Below are positions 6,350 through 12,003 of a DNA stretch of 12,003 nucleotides, one piece after another. Position numbers and translations under genes: made by a program. Source of the stretch: G963674665 sp964609625 (GTDB lineage: Bacteria > Desulfobacterota > Desulfovibrionia > Desulfovibrionales > Desulfovibrionaceae). The notes below the pieces were generated by a model that saw only the letters and a list, made by a program, of their open reading frames with translations, was not told the origin of the DNA and searched no databases. Numbering within the stretch: position 1 is the stretch's first letter; each line of letters starts with the position of its first letter. Location: the NCBI GenBank assembly GCA_964609625.1, contig CAZSRS010000072.1:1-12003 (forward strand). The letters run 5' to 3'.

Positions 6350-6805
6350 ATGGAACACATGACAATGGCCGGCGTCCGCATGGTGGAGCGTGCCGTAATA
6401 CTGGCGACCCAGGCGCACGAAGGCCAAGTGGACAAGGCCGGAGCGCCGTACATTCTGCATCCCTTGCGCGTACTGGCTCGAATGACCACAACAGAAGAGC
6501 AGACAACAGCGGTCCTCCACGATGTGCTGGAGGATACGCCCCTGACCCTGGAGGCTCTGGCCAGCGAGGGAATACCGCCTGTAGTGCTGGAGGCCCTGGA
6601 ACACCTGACCAAGCGCGAGGGCGAGGCCTACATGGATTTCATCCGCCGCTGTGCTGAGAACCCAATCGCCCGCAGGGTCAAACTGGCCGACCTGGAAGAC
6701 AACATGGACCTGGGCCGGATTGCGCAGCCCACCGAGAAGGACAAGGCCAGGGTGGAGAAATACCGGCAGGCGAAGGAGTACCTGCTGGCAGTGGAGCAGT
6801 CCTAG
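6350..6805 (+). CDS. Small HD-domain hydrolase, RelA/SpoT (Mesh1-like) type
   Basis: The 151-residue protein is a single HD hydrolase domain like the ppGpp-hydrolysing half of SpoT/Rel enzymes, in the stand-alone form known as Mesh1 or small alarmone hydrolase. Metal-site residues are present: H37 (in YILHPLRV), H57-D58 and the acidic pair E61-D62 (in LHDVLEDT), and D114 (in VKLADLEDNMD). The synthetase and TGS/ACT regulatory domains of long SpoT are missing; the protein ends normally, so this is its natural size. The likely function is a 3'-pyrophosphohydrolase on ppGpp or a related nucleotide. The residue matching the guanine-contacting arginine of Rel (R in the RKSGEPY region) is D28 (DKAGAPY), so the substrate may differ. 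The start at 6350 is chosen because AAGGAG lies five bases upstream; the open frame extends to 6230 but the extra residues look non-coding. It stands alone, between a decayed gene and tRNA-Asn. Confidence 0.85.
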   Translation: MEHMTMAGVRMVERAVILATQAHEGQVDKAGAPYILHPLRVLARMTTTEEQTTAVLHDVLEDTPLTLEALASEGIPPVVLEALEHLTKREGEAYMDFIRRCAENPIARRVKLADLEDNMDLGRIAQPTEKDKARVEKYRQAKEYLLAVEQS

Positions 6806-7028
6806 GCCAACCCCTTGCATCGGTGCCGCCAGTAATAACGGGGGTGACAGTTTAAGCAGAACCTCTTCCCAGGGGCATCGTGGCTGCTGCCCTCACTACC
6901 CATGACCCCGCCTTCGGTAATCCCCCCACCTTATGGAGCAGGAGCACATGGGCAAGCAGTCCATTCTTTCCCGTTCGTTCCCGCAAAAGGTGGGAGAGAA
7001 GTGGGAGAGAGTTGAAACCAAAGAAAAA
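6806..7028. other. Gene-free stretch between the HD hydrolase and the terminator
   Basis: No gene is supported in these 223 bases. An ATG at 6933 opens a frame reading MEQEHMGKQSILSRSFPQ that runs on into the tRNA gene. Such frames ending over a tRNA are often the tail of an integrated element's last gene, but no integrase motif is seen. A near-perfect tandem repeat lies at 6990-7010. Confidence 0.4.
6990..7010. repeat. Tandem repeat GTGGGAGAGA x2
   Basis: GTGGGAGAGA occurs at 6990-6999 and again at 7001-7010, with one A between, so the unit is 11 bases. It lies 60 bases from the 3' end of tRNA-Asn. Short repeats of this kind can be integrase arm sites, but two copies are too few to say. Confidence 0.45.
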
Positions 7029-7066
7029 AGCCCCTGCGGCTGTTCACCGTAAGGGCTTGTTTTTTC
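7021..7066. terminator. Bidirectional intrinsic terminator
   Basis: AAGCCC (7029-7034) pairs with GGGCTT (7054-7059), with an inner CGG/CCG stem. On the minus strand the hairpin is followed by a T-rich run (A-rich 7021-7030 on the plus strand) and would end tRNA-Asn transcription. On the plus strand it is followed by G and six T (7061-7066) and would stop transcription arriving from the HD hydrolase side. Confidence 0.75.
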
Positions 7067-7067
7067 T

Positions 7068-7143
7068 GGCTCCCCGGGAGAGACTCGAACTCCCAACCTA
7101 GTGGTTAACAGCCACCCGCTCTGCCGGTTGAGCTACCGGGGAA
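7068..7143 (-). tRNA. tRNA-Asn(GTT)
   Basis: Read on the minus strand, the acceptor arms TCCCCGG (5', 7143-7137) and CCGGGGA (3', 7078-7072) pair over 7 bases. The discriminator is G and CCA is encoded (7070-7068). The anticodon loop CTGTTAA gives GTT, asparagine. The D-loop (AGCTCAACCGGCAGAGC) and the T-arm (GGGAG TTCGAGT CTCTC) are normal. The gene is convergent with the plus-strand hydrolase and divergent from lysS. As a tRNA beside restriction genes and gene debris, it is a plausible integration target. Confidence 0.97.
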
Positions 7144-7171
7144 TTATCGCGGTTTCACGCGCGAACGAGAC

Positions 7172-7200
7172 TCATATCCAGAGCCTCCATTGACGTCAAG
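7172..7200 (-). promoter_or_regulatory. Sigma-70 promoter of tRNA-Asn
   Basis: On the minus strand, TTGACG (7200-7195) and TATGAG (7177-7172) are separated by exactly 17 bases, matching five of six and four of six consensus positions. The predicted start is near 7165, about 20 bases before the mature tRNA 5' end. Confidence 0.75.
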
Positions 7201-7225
7201 TCTTTTTTCTCCGTGAAGGGAAAAT

Positions 7226-7250
7226 CCCGCCGAAGCTGGGAGGGGGCGGG
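7226..7250. repeat. GC-rich hairpin upstream of the tRNA promoter
   Basis: CCCGCC (7226-7231) and GGCGGG (7245-7250) form a 6-base stem with a 13-base loop. On the minus strand it is followed by ATTTTCCC, a poor T-run, so it could be a weak terminator for antisense transcripts from the lysS side. Its function is unknown. Confidence 0.3.
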
Positions 7251-7316
7251 TCGGCTCCAAAATCGCTGGCATTTGGCGGGCAATTCGTGCATTGTCGCTG
7301 CATGGTCTCACGTTTC

Positions 7317-7345
7317 TTGACGGCGCATGCCATTTGGAATACATC
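7317..7345 (+). promoter_or_regulatory. Possible promoter of the lysS operon
   Basis: TTGACG at 7317-7322 is a good -35 box. At 17 bases the -10 position reads TACATC (7340-7345), only three of six matches. The position, 40-70 bases ahead of the lysS start, is right, but the weak -10 makes this tentative. Confidence 0.35.
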
Positions 7346-7386
7346 GCTACGCTTCGAACACACATCCCATTTCGTAGTGGAGACTG

Positions 7387-8979
7387 TTGTTGAGCAATCA
7401 GGACAACCCTCGCAAGAAGCCGAGACTGGGCGTCAAGTCGCCTCACGCAGCCGGCTTCGAACCTTTGATCCAAAGTCTGGCGTCCAAGAACGAATTCAAC
7501 GAGGTGCTCAAGGCGCGCATGGAAAAGGCCTGCGTGTTGCTTGACGCCGGTGTGCCCCTGTATCCCAACGACTTCGAGAAGGATACGGACATCGAGCAGC
7601 TCAAGGCAGATTTCGGGCAATTGCCCCAGGAACGCCTCGAAGAACTGGACCAGGATTTTCGTTTGGCAGGCCGGATCGTTTCCCTGCGCTCTTTTGGCAA
7701 GGTGACATTTTTCCATCTGCAGGACAGAGGGAGCGAGCGCTTGCAGGTTTACGCATCCAGGGACGGTCTGGGCCAGGATGCCTACGGCCTGTTCAAGAAA
7801 TTCGACATCGGCGACATCGTGGGCGTCCGTGGCAGGCCGTTCCGCACCAAGACCGACGAGTTCACCCTGGACGCGGCCGAGGTGGTCCTGCTCACCAAGT
7901 CCATGCGCCCCTTGCCGGAAAAGTTCCATGGCCTCAAGGACGTGGAGACGCGCTACAGGCAGCGCTACGTCGATCTCATCGTGACCCCCAGGACCAAGTG
8001 GATATTTCAGACCAGGACACGGATAGTCCAGGAGATCAGGCGGTTTCTGGACGAGGCCGGGTTCCTGGAGGTGGAGACGCCCATGATGCAGGCCATTCCC
8101 GGGGGCGCCACCGCCAAACCCTTCGTGACCTACCACAATGCCCTGGACATGCAGCTGTACATGCGCATCGCCCCTGAGTTGTACTTGAAGCGGCTGCTGG
8201 TGGGCGGTTTCGAGAGGGTCTACGAGATCAACAGGAACTTTCGCAACGAAGGCATCTCCACCCAGCACAACCCTGAATTCACCATGTGTGAGTTCTACTG
8301 GGCCTACGCCACGTACAGGCAGCTCATGGACATCACGGAGCAGCTTTTCGCGCGTATCGCCCAGGGGCTGACGGGCGGCACGCGCATCGAGTATCAGGGC
8401 AGGGAGATCGATCTCACTCCAGGCACCTGGAAGCGGATGGAGTTCTACGAGTCCCTGGAAGTGGTGGGGAGGGTCCCGGCGTCGGTCTATACCGATTACG
8501 ACCGGGCCAAGGCCTTCATCCAGGAGCGTGGGGAGAAGGTCGTCAAGGGGGAGGGGCTGGGCAAGCTCCAGGCCAAGCTCTTTGATCTGGAGGTCGAACC
8601 CAACCTACAGCAGCCGCATTTCATCTACCATTATCCCACCGAGATTTCCCCTCTCTCGCGGCGCAACGAGCAGAACCCCGAAGTCACGGACCGTTTCGAG
8701 CTGTTCATCACGGGGCGGGAGATGGCCAATGCCTTTTCCGAGCTCAACGACCCCGTGGACCAGCGCCAACGCTTCGATGAACAGGTCAAGGAAAAAGAAG
8801 CCGGAGACGAGGAGGCGCATTTCATGGACGAGGATTATCTCCGCGCCCTGGAGTATGGCATGCCCCCCGCGGCCGGCGAGGGGTTGGGTATCGATAGGCT
8901 GGTGATGCTCTTCACCGATTCTCCAAGCATCCGCGAGGTCATCCTCTTTCCCCTGCTCAGGCCCGAGATGGAAGGCTGA
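7387..8979 (+). CDS. lysS: Lysyl-tRNA synthetase, class II
   Basis: It charges tRNA-Lys with lysine in the cytoplasm, using ATP. The N-terminal OB-fold that binds the anticodon covers about residues 92-170 (LAGRIVSLRSFGKVTFFHLQ). The class II catalytic core follows: motif 1 around FLEVETPMMQAIPGGATAKP (226-245), motif 2 at FRNEG to TMCEFYWAY (285-307), and motif 3 GEGLGIDRLVM (497-507). All are intact and 530 aa is close to the family's usual length. The start is unusual: no ATG is available before residue 45, and two adjacent TTG codons (7387, 7390) follow a GGAG at 7379-7382; the second has the better spacing (7 bases). The first 30 residues are an extension unlike most LysS, so an internal TTG start cannot be excluded. 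It is the first gene of the lysS-lolC-lolD-bamA run; lolC follows after 21 bases. Confidence 0.97.
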   Translation: MLSNQDNPRKKPRLGVKSPHAAGFEPLIQSLASKNEFNEVLKARMEKACVLLDAGVPLYPNDFEKDTDIEQLKADFGQLPQERLEELDQDFRLAGRIVSLRSFGKVTFFHLQDRGSERLQVYASRDGLGQDAYGLFKKFDIGDIVGVRGRPFRTKTDEFTLDAAEVVLLTKSMRPLPEKFHGLKDVETRYRQRYVDLIVTPRTKWIFQTRTRIVQEIRRFLDEAGFLEVETPMMQAIPGGATAKPFVTYHNALDMQLYMRIAPELYLKRLLVGGFERVYEINRNFRNEGISTQHNPEFTMCEFYWAYATYRQLMDITEQLFARIAQGLTGGTRIEYQGREIDLTPGTWKRMEFYESLEVVGRVPASVYTDYDRAKAFIQERGEKVVKGEGLGKLQAKLFDLEVEPNLQQPHFIYHYPTEISPLSRRNEQNPEVTDRFELFITGREMANAFSELNDPVDQRQRFDEQVKEKEAGDEEAHFMDEDYLRALEYGMPPAAGEGLGIDRLVMLFTDSPSIREVILFPLLRPEMEG

Positions 8980-9000
8980 GCAGGCAGCAGGAGGGGGGCG

Positions 9001-10227
9001 ATGCGATTCGAAACATATGTGGCCGTGCGCTATCTGTTGAGCAGGCAGAGGCACTCCTTCATTTCCGTCATTTCACTCGTGTCGGTTCTGGGCGTTGGGC
9101 TTGGGGTGGGCTCACTGATCGTGGTGCTGGGCGTAATGAACGGCTTTTCCACGGACCTGCGGGACAAGATACTGGGCGTGAACGCCCACGTGCTGGTGAT
9201 GAGCTTCGACGGTGGGATCGAGGAGCACGAACCGGTACTGGAAGAGGTGCGCTCTATTCCAGGGGTGCTGGATGCGACACCCTTCATCTATTCCGAGGTG
9301 ATGTTGTCCACGCGCTCTGGAGTCAAGGGCGTGGTGCTGCGGGGTATCGACGTGGAGACAGCGGGTGGCGTGTTGAACATCGTCAACGACATGGTCTCGG
9401 GCAGCCTGGACGACCTGGAGATGGAGAACGGCCCTCCGGGGATCATCCTGGGTCGGCAGTTGGCGGACCGGTTGGGTCTGGACGTCGGAGGCATGGTCAA
9501 TCTGCTTTCACCCTCTGGCAGACAGTCGGCCTCGGGGTACGTGCCAAAGGTCAAGGTCTTCCGTATCGCGGGACTGTTCAGCACCGGCATGTTCGAATAC
9601 GACAACTCGTTGGCTTTTGTCTCCCTCGAGGCGGCGCGCGATCTGCTCGGTTTCCAGAATGTCAAGGCCACGGGACTGGAGCTGAAGGTGAACGACGTGT
9701 ACCGTGCGGACAAGATCGCGTTGGATGTGCAACACCGCCTCGGCCCTCCATACTATACGAACAACTGGATGAAGATGAACGCCAATCTTTTCGCGGCGCT
9801 GAAGCTGGAGAAGGTGGCCATGTTCATCATCTTGACCATGATCGTGGTTATCGGCTCGTTTTCGATCATCACCACACTGGTGATGCTGGTGATGGAAAAG
9901 ACCAGGGACATCGCGGTGCTGATGAGTCTGGGCGCCCAGCGGGAGCAGATACGACGGATATTCATGATCCTGGGTACATGTATCGGCCTCACGGGCACAG
10001 CGCTGGGGTATGCCCTTGGTATCCCGGCGAGTTTGCTTTTGAAGCGGTATCAGTTTATCAAGCTGCCGGCAGACGTCTACTCCCTGAATCACCTGCCGGT
10101 GCGACTGGAGACCCTGGATCTGGTACTCATAGGGGTGGCGGCGTTTGTGCTCTGCTTTGTCGCGACATTGTATCCCTCGCGGCAGGCCTCCAAGCTTTCT
10201 CCGGCCGAGGCCTTGCGGTTCGAGTAG
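9001..10227 (+). CDS. lolC: Lipoprotein-releasing ABC transporter permease LolC/LolE
   Basis: This is the inner-membrane permease of the LolCDE machine, which extracts outer-membrane lipoproteins and hands them to the chaperone LolA. The architecture is the MacB/FtsX-like form: one transmembrane helix near the N-terminus (about 20-47), a periplasmic domain of some 220 residues, then three helices (about 273-299, 320-347, 373-390). The opening RFETYVAVRYL and the ending SRQASKLSPAEALRFE are typical of LolC/E. The 408 aa length is normal. The ATG at 9001 has AGGAGG six bases upstream. Only one permease gene is present beside lolD, so it may act as a homodimer instead of a LolC/LolE pair; the C versus E assignment is by convention. 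Confidence 0.93.
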   Translation: MRFETYVAVRYLLSRQRHSFISVISLVSVLGVGLGVGSLIVVLGVMNGFSTDLRDKILGVNAHVLVMSFDGGIEEHEPVLEEVRSIPGVLDATPFIYSEVMLSTRSGVKGVVLRGIDVETAGGVLNIVNDMVSGSLDDLEMENGPPGIILGRQLADRLGLDVGGMVNLLSPSGRQSASGYVPKVKVFRIAGLFSTGMFEYDNSLAFVSLEAARDLLGFQNVKATGLELKVNDVYRADKIALDVQHRLGPPYYTNNWMKMNANLFAALKLEKVAMFIILTMIVVIGSFSIITTLVMLVMEKTRDIAVLMSLGAQREQIRRIFMILGTCIGLTGTALGYALGIPASLLLKRYQFIKLPADVYSLNHLPVRLETLDLVLIGVAAFVLCFVATLYPSRQASKLSPAEALRFE

Positions 10228-10308
10228 GGTGGTCGGCGTATCGGCAGCAAATGCTTACTTTTTTTTAATTAAATAATTTTTGCTCTCAGTCTGGAAACAT
10301 GGTACCTC
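10228..10308. other. AT-rich gap between lolC and lolD
   Basis: These 81 bases contain eight T in a row (10258-10265 region) followed by an AT-only stretch to about 10281, in sharp contrast to the GC-rich genes around. AGCA/TGCT (10246-10255 region) could form a very small stem before the T-run, too weak for a confident terminator. The stretch may hold an internal promoter for lolD-bamA; I could not identify a matching -35 box. Confidence 0.3.
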
Positions 10309-10998
10309 GTGAAAGCATCGTTGATGTTTGAATTGGAAGGTGTGGGCAAGGAGTTTCACGGGCCTACGGAAAAGCTCGCGATACTCAAGCGGATAGACCT
10401 GGAGATCAGGACTGGCGAGTCCATCGCCATCCTGGGAGCGTCAGGTTCTGGAAAAACTACACTGCTCCACCTTCTTGGGGTCTTGGATACGGCTTCGTGG
10501 GGGCGAATCAAGTTCAAGGGCAGGGATGTGACGGAGCTGAACGGTCAAGCTCGGGCGCGGATTCGCAACCGGGAAATCGGCTTCGTCTTTCAATCCCACC
10601 ACTTACTGCCCGAATTCAGCACACTTGAAAATGTCGCCATGCAGGCATTGATTGGAGGCGTATCCCGTAGTAAGGCTTTGTCCATGGCAGAGGAGGCGCT
10701 CGCCCTTGTCGGCTTGGATCACCGTCGGGATCATCAGGTGACCACATTGTCCGGAGGAGAGCGACAGCGTGCGGCCATAGCCCGGGCAATGCTGCTCAAG
10801 CCCGAAGTGCTGCTCGCGGACGAGCCTACGGGCAACCTCGACGAGCAGACTGGAGACAAGGTGGGGAAATTGTTGCTGCACTTGAATCAAGCCCTTGGCA
10901 CGACACTTGTCGTCGTGACTCACAACCACACCCTGGCAGAGATGATGCACCGCCGCCTGGAATTGCGTTCTGGAGAGCTCTATGCGCATGCGAATTAG
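10309..10998 (+). CDS. lolD: Lipoprotein-releasing ABC transporter ATP-binding protein LolD
   Basis: LolD is the cytoplasmic ATPase that powers LolCE. All ABC motifs are present: Walker A GASGSGKT (43-50), Q-loop Q95 in FVFQSHHLLPEF, signature LSGGERQR (147-154), Walker B VLLADE (167-172), D-loop GNLD, and switch H205. The HHLLPEF stretch after the Q-loop is characteristic of LolD and separates it from MacB and FtsE. The 229 aa length is normal. The start is uncertain: GTG at 10309 has no good ribosome binding site, and ATG at 10324 would remove five residues and begin MFELEGV, which fits relatives equally well. The 3' end overlaps bamA by 17 bases, indicating coupled translation. Confidence 0.95.
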   Translation: MKASLMFELEGVGKEFHGPTEKLAILKRIDLEIRTGESIAILGASGSGKTTLLHLLGVLDTASWGRIKFKGRDVTELNGQARARIRNREIGFVFQSHHLLPEFSTLENVAMQALIGGVSRSKALSMAEEALALVGLDHRRDHQVTTLSGGERQRAAIARAMLLKPEVLLADEPTGNLDEQTGDKVGKLLLHLNQALGTTLVVVTHNHTLAEMMHRRLELRSGELYAHAN

Positions 10999-12003
10999 CT
11001 TCACCCTGGTGCTGGGCGCCGTGCTGGCGTTTGGCGTGCTCTGCGGCCGCGCTTGGTCGGAAACCTTGCCGTCCAACGTCACGTTGATGATCTTGCCGTT
11101 TGAGATCAACGCTGACCCCGGGCTGGGGTACCTGAACAACAAGCTTCCGGAAATGCTCGGAGAACGCTTGCGCGCCATGGGTTTCAAGGTCATGGCTCAG
11201 GACAAGGTATACGAGCTGATCAACCGAAGAAAGGTCGAGTTTCTCGACTTGGCCGTGGCAAAGGACCTCGCCGCCATGGGCGGGGCGCAGTTCGCTGTCT
11301 ATGGCAGCTTGAGTCAGGCCGGGCAGAGCATTTCCCTTGACGCCAGGGTGGTCGATTCCCTGGGAGTCAAGACCACCAAGGCCTTGTTCGTGACCCGCAT
11401 GGGCACGAGCAATGTGCTGGCCGCCGTGGATGAATTGGCCCAAAAGATCAAGAACTCGCTCATCGTGGCGGACATCGTCGCCGATGTCGAGGTCCGGGGC
11501 ATGAAGACCCTGGACAAGGACATCGTGCTGATGCGCATGAAGCTGCAGAAGGGCGATGCCTTTGACATTTCCGCGGTCAATGAGGAAATCAAGCGGATCT
11601 TCGAACTCGGCTATTTCGACGATGTGAAGATCAGCGCCGTGGATGTGGACGGGGGCAAGCGCCTGGTGGTGGAGGTGGAAGAGAAACCCCTCATCCAGTC
11701 CATCAGTGTCGAGGGCGCCAAGGGCCTCGACAGCGACGACGTCCTCGGCGTCATGAGCACCAAGACCGGCAACGTGCTCAACCCCAAACTTCTTGCCGAC
11801 GACATGGCCAAGATCCGCGAATTGTACCGCAAGGAAGGGTACTACCTGGCCAAGGTCTCCCACGAAGTGCAAAGCACGGGTAAAGGCTCCGCCAGACTGG
11901 TGGTCCTGGTCGACGAATCGCAAAAACTCTACATCTCCAATATCTCCATCGAAGGCAACACGGCCTTCAGCGACAGCGAAATCAAGTCGGACATGGTCCT
12001 CGA
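10982..12003 (+). CDS. bamA: Outer membrane protein assembly factor BamA, N-terminal part (runs off the window)
   Basis: BamA inserts beta-barrel proteins into the outer membrane. The visible 340 residues contain a signal peptide (about 1-26: MRMR, a hydrophobic core, then AWS before the likely cut). An alpha/beta domain follows at about 32-165 (TLMILPFEINADPGLGYLNN, AVYGSL), resembling the TolB N-terminal fold. Then come POTRA repeats: the first at about 165-236 with RIFELGYFDDV, the second at about 237-313 with RKEGYYLAKV, and the start of a third (LYISNISIEGNTAFSDSEI). The barrel lies beyond the window. The ATG at 10982 overlaps the lolD end and has GGAG six bases upstream; a second ATG at 10988 is possible. 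C21 does not sit in a proper lipobox, so this is not a lipoprotein. The bamA call rests on the POTRA repeats and context; TamA or another Omp85 member is less likely. Confidence 0.9.
   Translation, partial: MRMRISFTLVLGAVLAFGVLCGRAWSETLPSNVTLMILPFEINADPGLGYLNNKLPEMLGERLRAMGFKVMAQDKVYELINRRKVEFLDLAVAKDLAAMGGAQFAVYGSLSQAGQSISLDARVVDSLGVKTTKALFVTRMGTSNVLAAVDELAQKIKNSLIVADIVADVEVRGMKTLDKDIVLMRMKLQKGDAFDISAVNEEIKRIFELGYFDDVKISAVDVDGGKRLVVEVEEKPLIQSISVEGAKGLDSDDVLGVMSTKTGNVLNPKLLADDMAKIRELYRKEGYYLAKVSHEVQSTGKGSARLVVLVDESQKLYISNISIEGNTAFSDSEIKSDMVL

Noticed and set aside
5986..6657. Plus-strand frame of 223 codons across the intergenic repeats
   Set aside because: It overlaps the HD hydrolase out of phase, is rich in R, G, P and S and has no motif, although an internal ATG at 6172 has a good ribosome binding site.
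6880..7101. Frames running into the tRNA (ending in PRERLELPT or GRDSNSQP)
   Set aside because: These endings are the well-known false translation of a tRNA's 3' half; no integrase residues lie upstream.
7144..8268. Minus-strand frame of 374 codons opposite lysS
   Set aside because: It overlaps lysS and the tRNA promoter and reads as low-information shadow sequence.
10299..10331. Mini-ORF (ATG at 10299, 10 codons) overlapping the lolD start
   Set aside because: Could be a leader peptide, but it lacks a good ribosome binding site and any pattern of regulatory codons.
1..12003. CRISPR array, insertion sequence or rRNA
   Set aside because: No regularly spaced direct repeats, no transposase motif and no rRNA sequence was seen in the window.

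Overview
The window looks like a GC-rich, Gram-negative deltaproteobacterial chromosome, most likely a relative of Desulfovibrio. The right half carries lysS - lolC - lolD - bamA in one direction. From memory this order is typical of Desulfovibrionaceae, and the codon choice (GGC, CTG, GAG, AAG) fits. The placement is an inference; there is no 16S rRNA or other direct marker.

Left part (1-5668), a defence block of four plus-strand genes. First comes the C-terminal part of a type III Mod methyltransferase whose 5' half is not readable at the window edge. Next is a 99-residue protein of unknown function, translationally coupled to mod. Third is a class II Fic AMP-transferase (inhibitory S-x-x-x-E-G helix plus HPFLDGNGRLGR). 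Last is a full-length type III Res subunit (helicase motifs plus a C-terminal PD...DPK nuclease). Type III enzymes normally have mod next to res; here two extra genes sit between them.

Middle (5669-7143), mostly decayed or non-coding DNA. It holds a broken minus-strand Xre-type regulator with an internal amber codon and about 400 bases without a convincing gene but with several nested inverted repeats. A small RelA/SpoT-type HD hydrolase follows, then about 220 bases with a short tandem repeat, a bidirectional terminator, and tRNA-Asn(GTT) on the minus strand with its own good promoter. A tRNA next to restriction genes and gene fragments suggests the edge of an integrated island, but no integrase or att repeat is visible.

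Right part (7144-12003), core genes. lysS (lysyl-tRNA synthetase) is followed after 21 bases by lolC, then after an 81-base AT-rich gap by lolD, whose 3' end overlaps bamA. LolC and LolD form the inner-membrane ABC machine that releases lipoproteins for the outer membrane. BamA, cut by the window end, inserts beta-barrel proteins there. This BamA has an extra TolB-N-like domain between its signal peptide and its POTRA repeats.

The most interesting points are the mod - small ORF - fic - res arrangement with a disrupted mod, the structured intergenic region at 6024-6299 with two mutually exclusive hairpins upstream of the HD hydrolase, and a substitution in that hydrolase's likely guanine-binding position.
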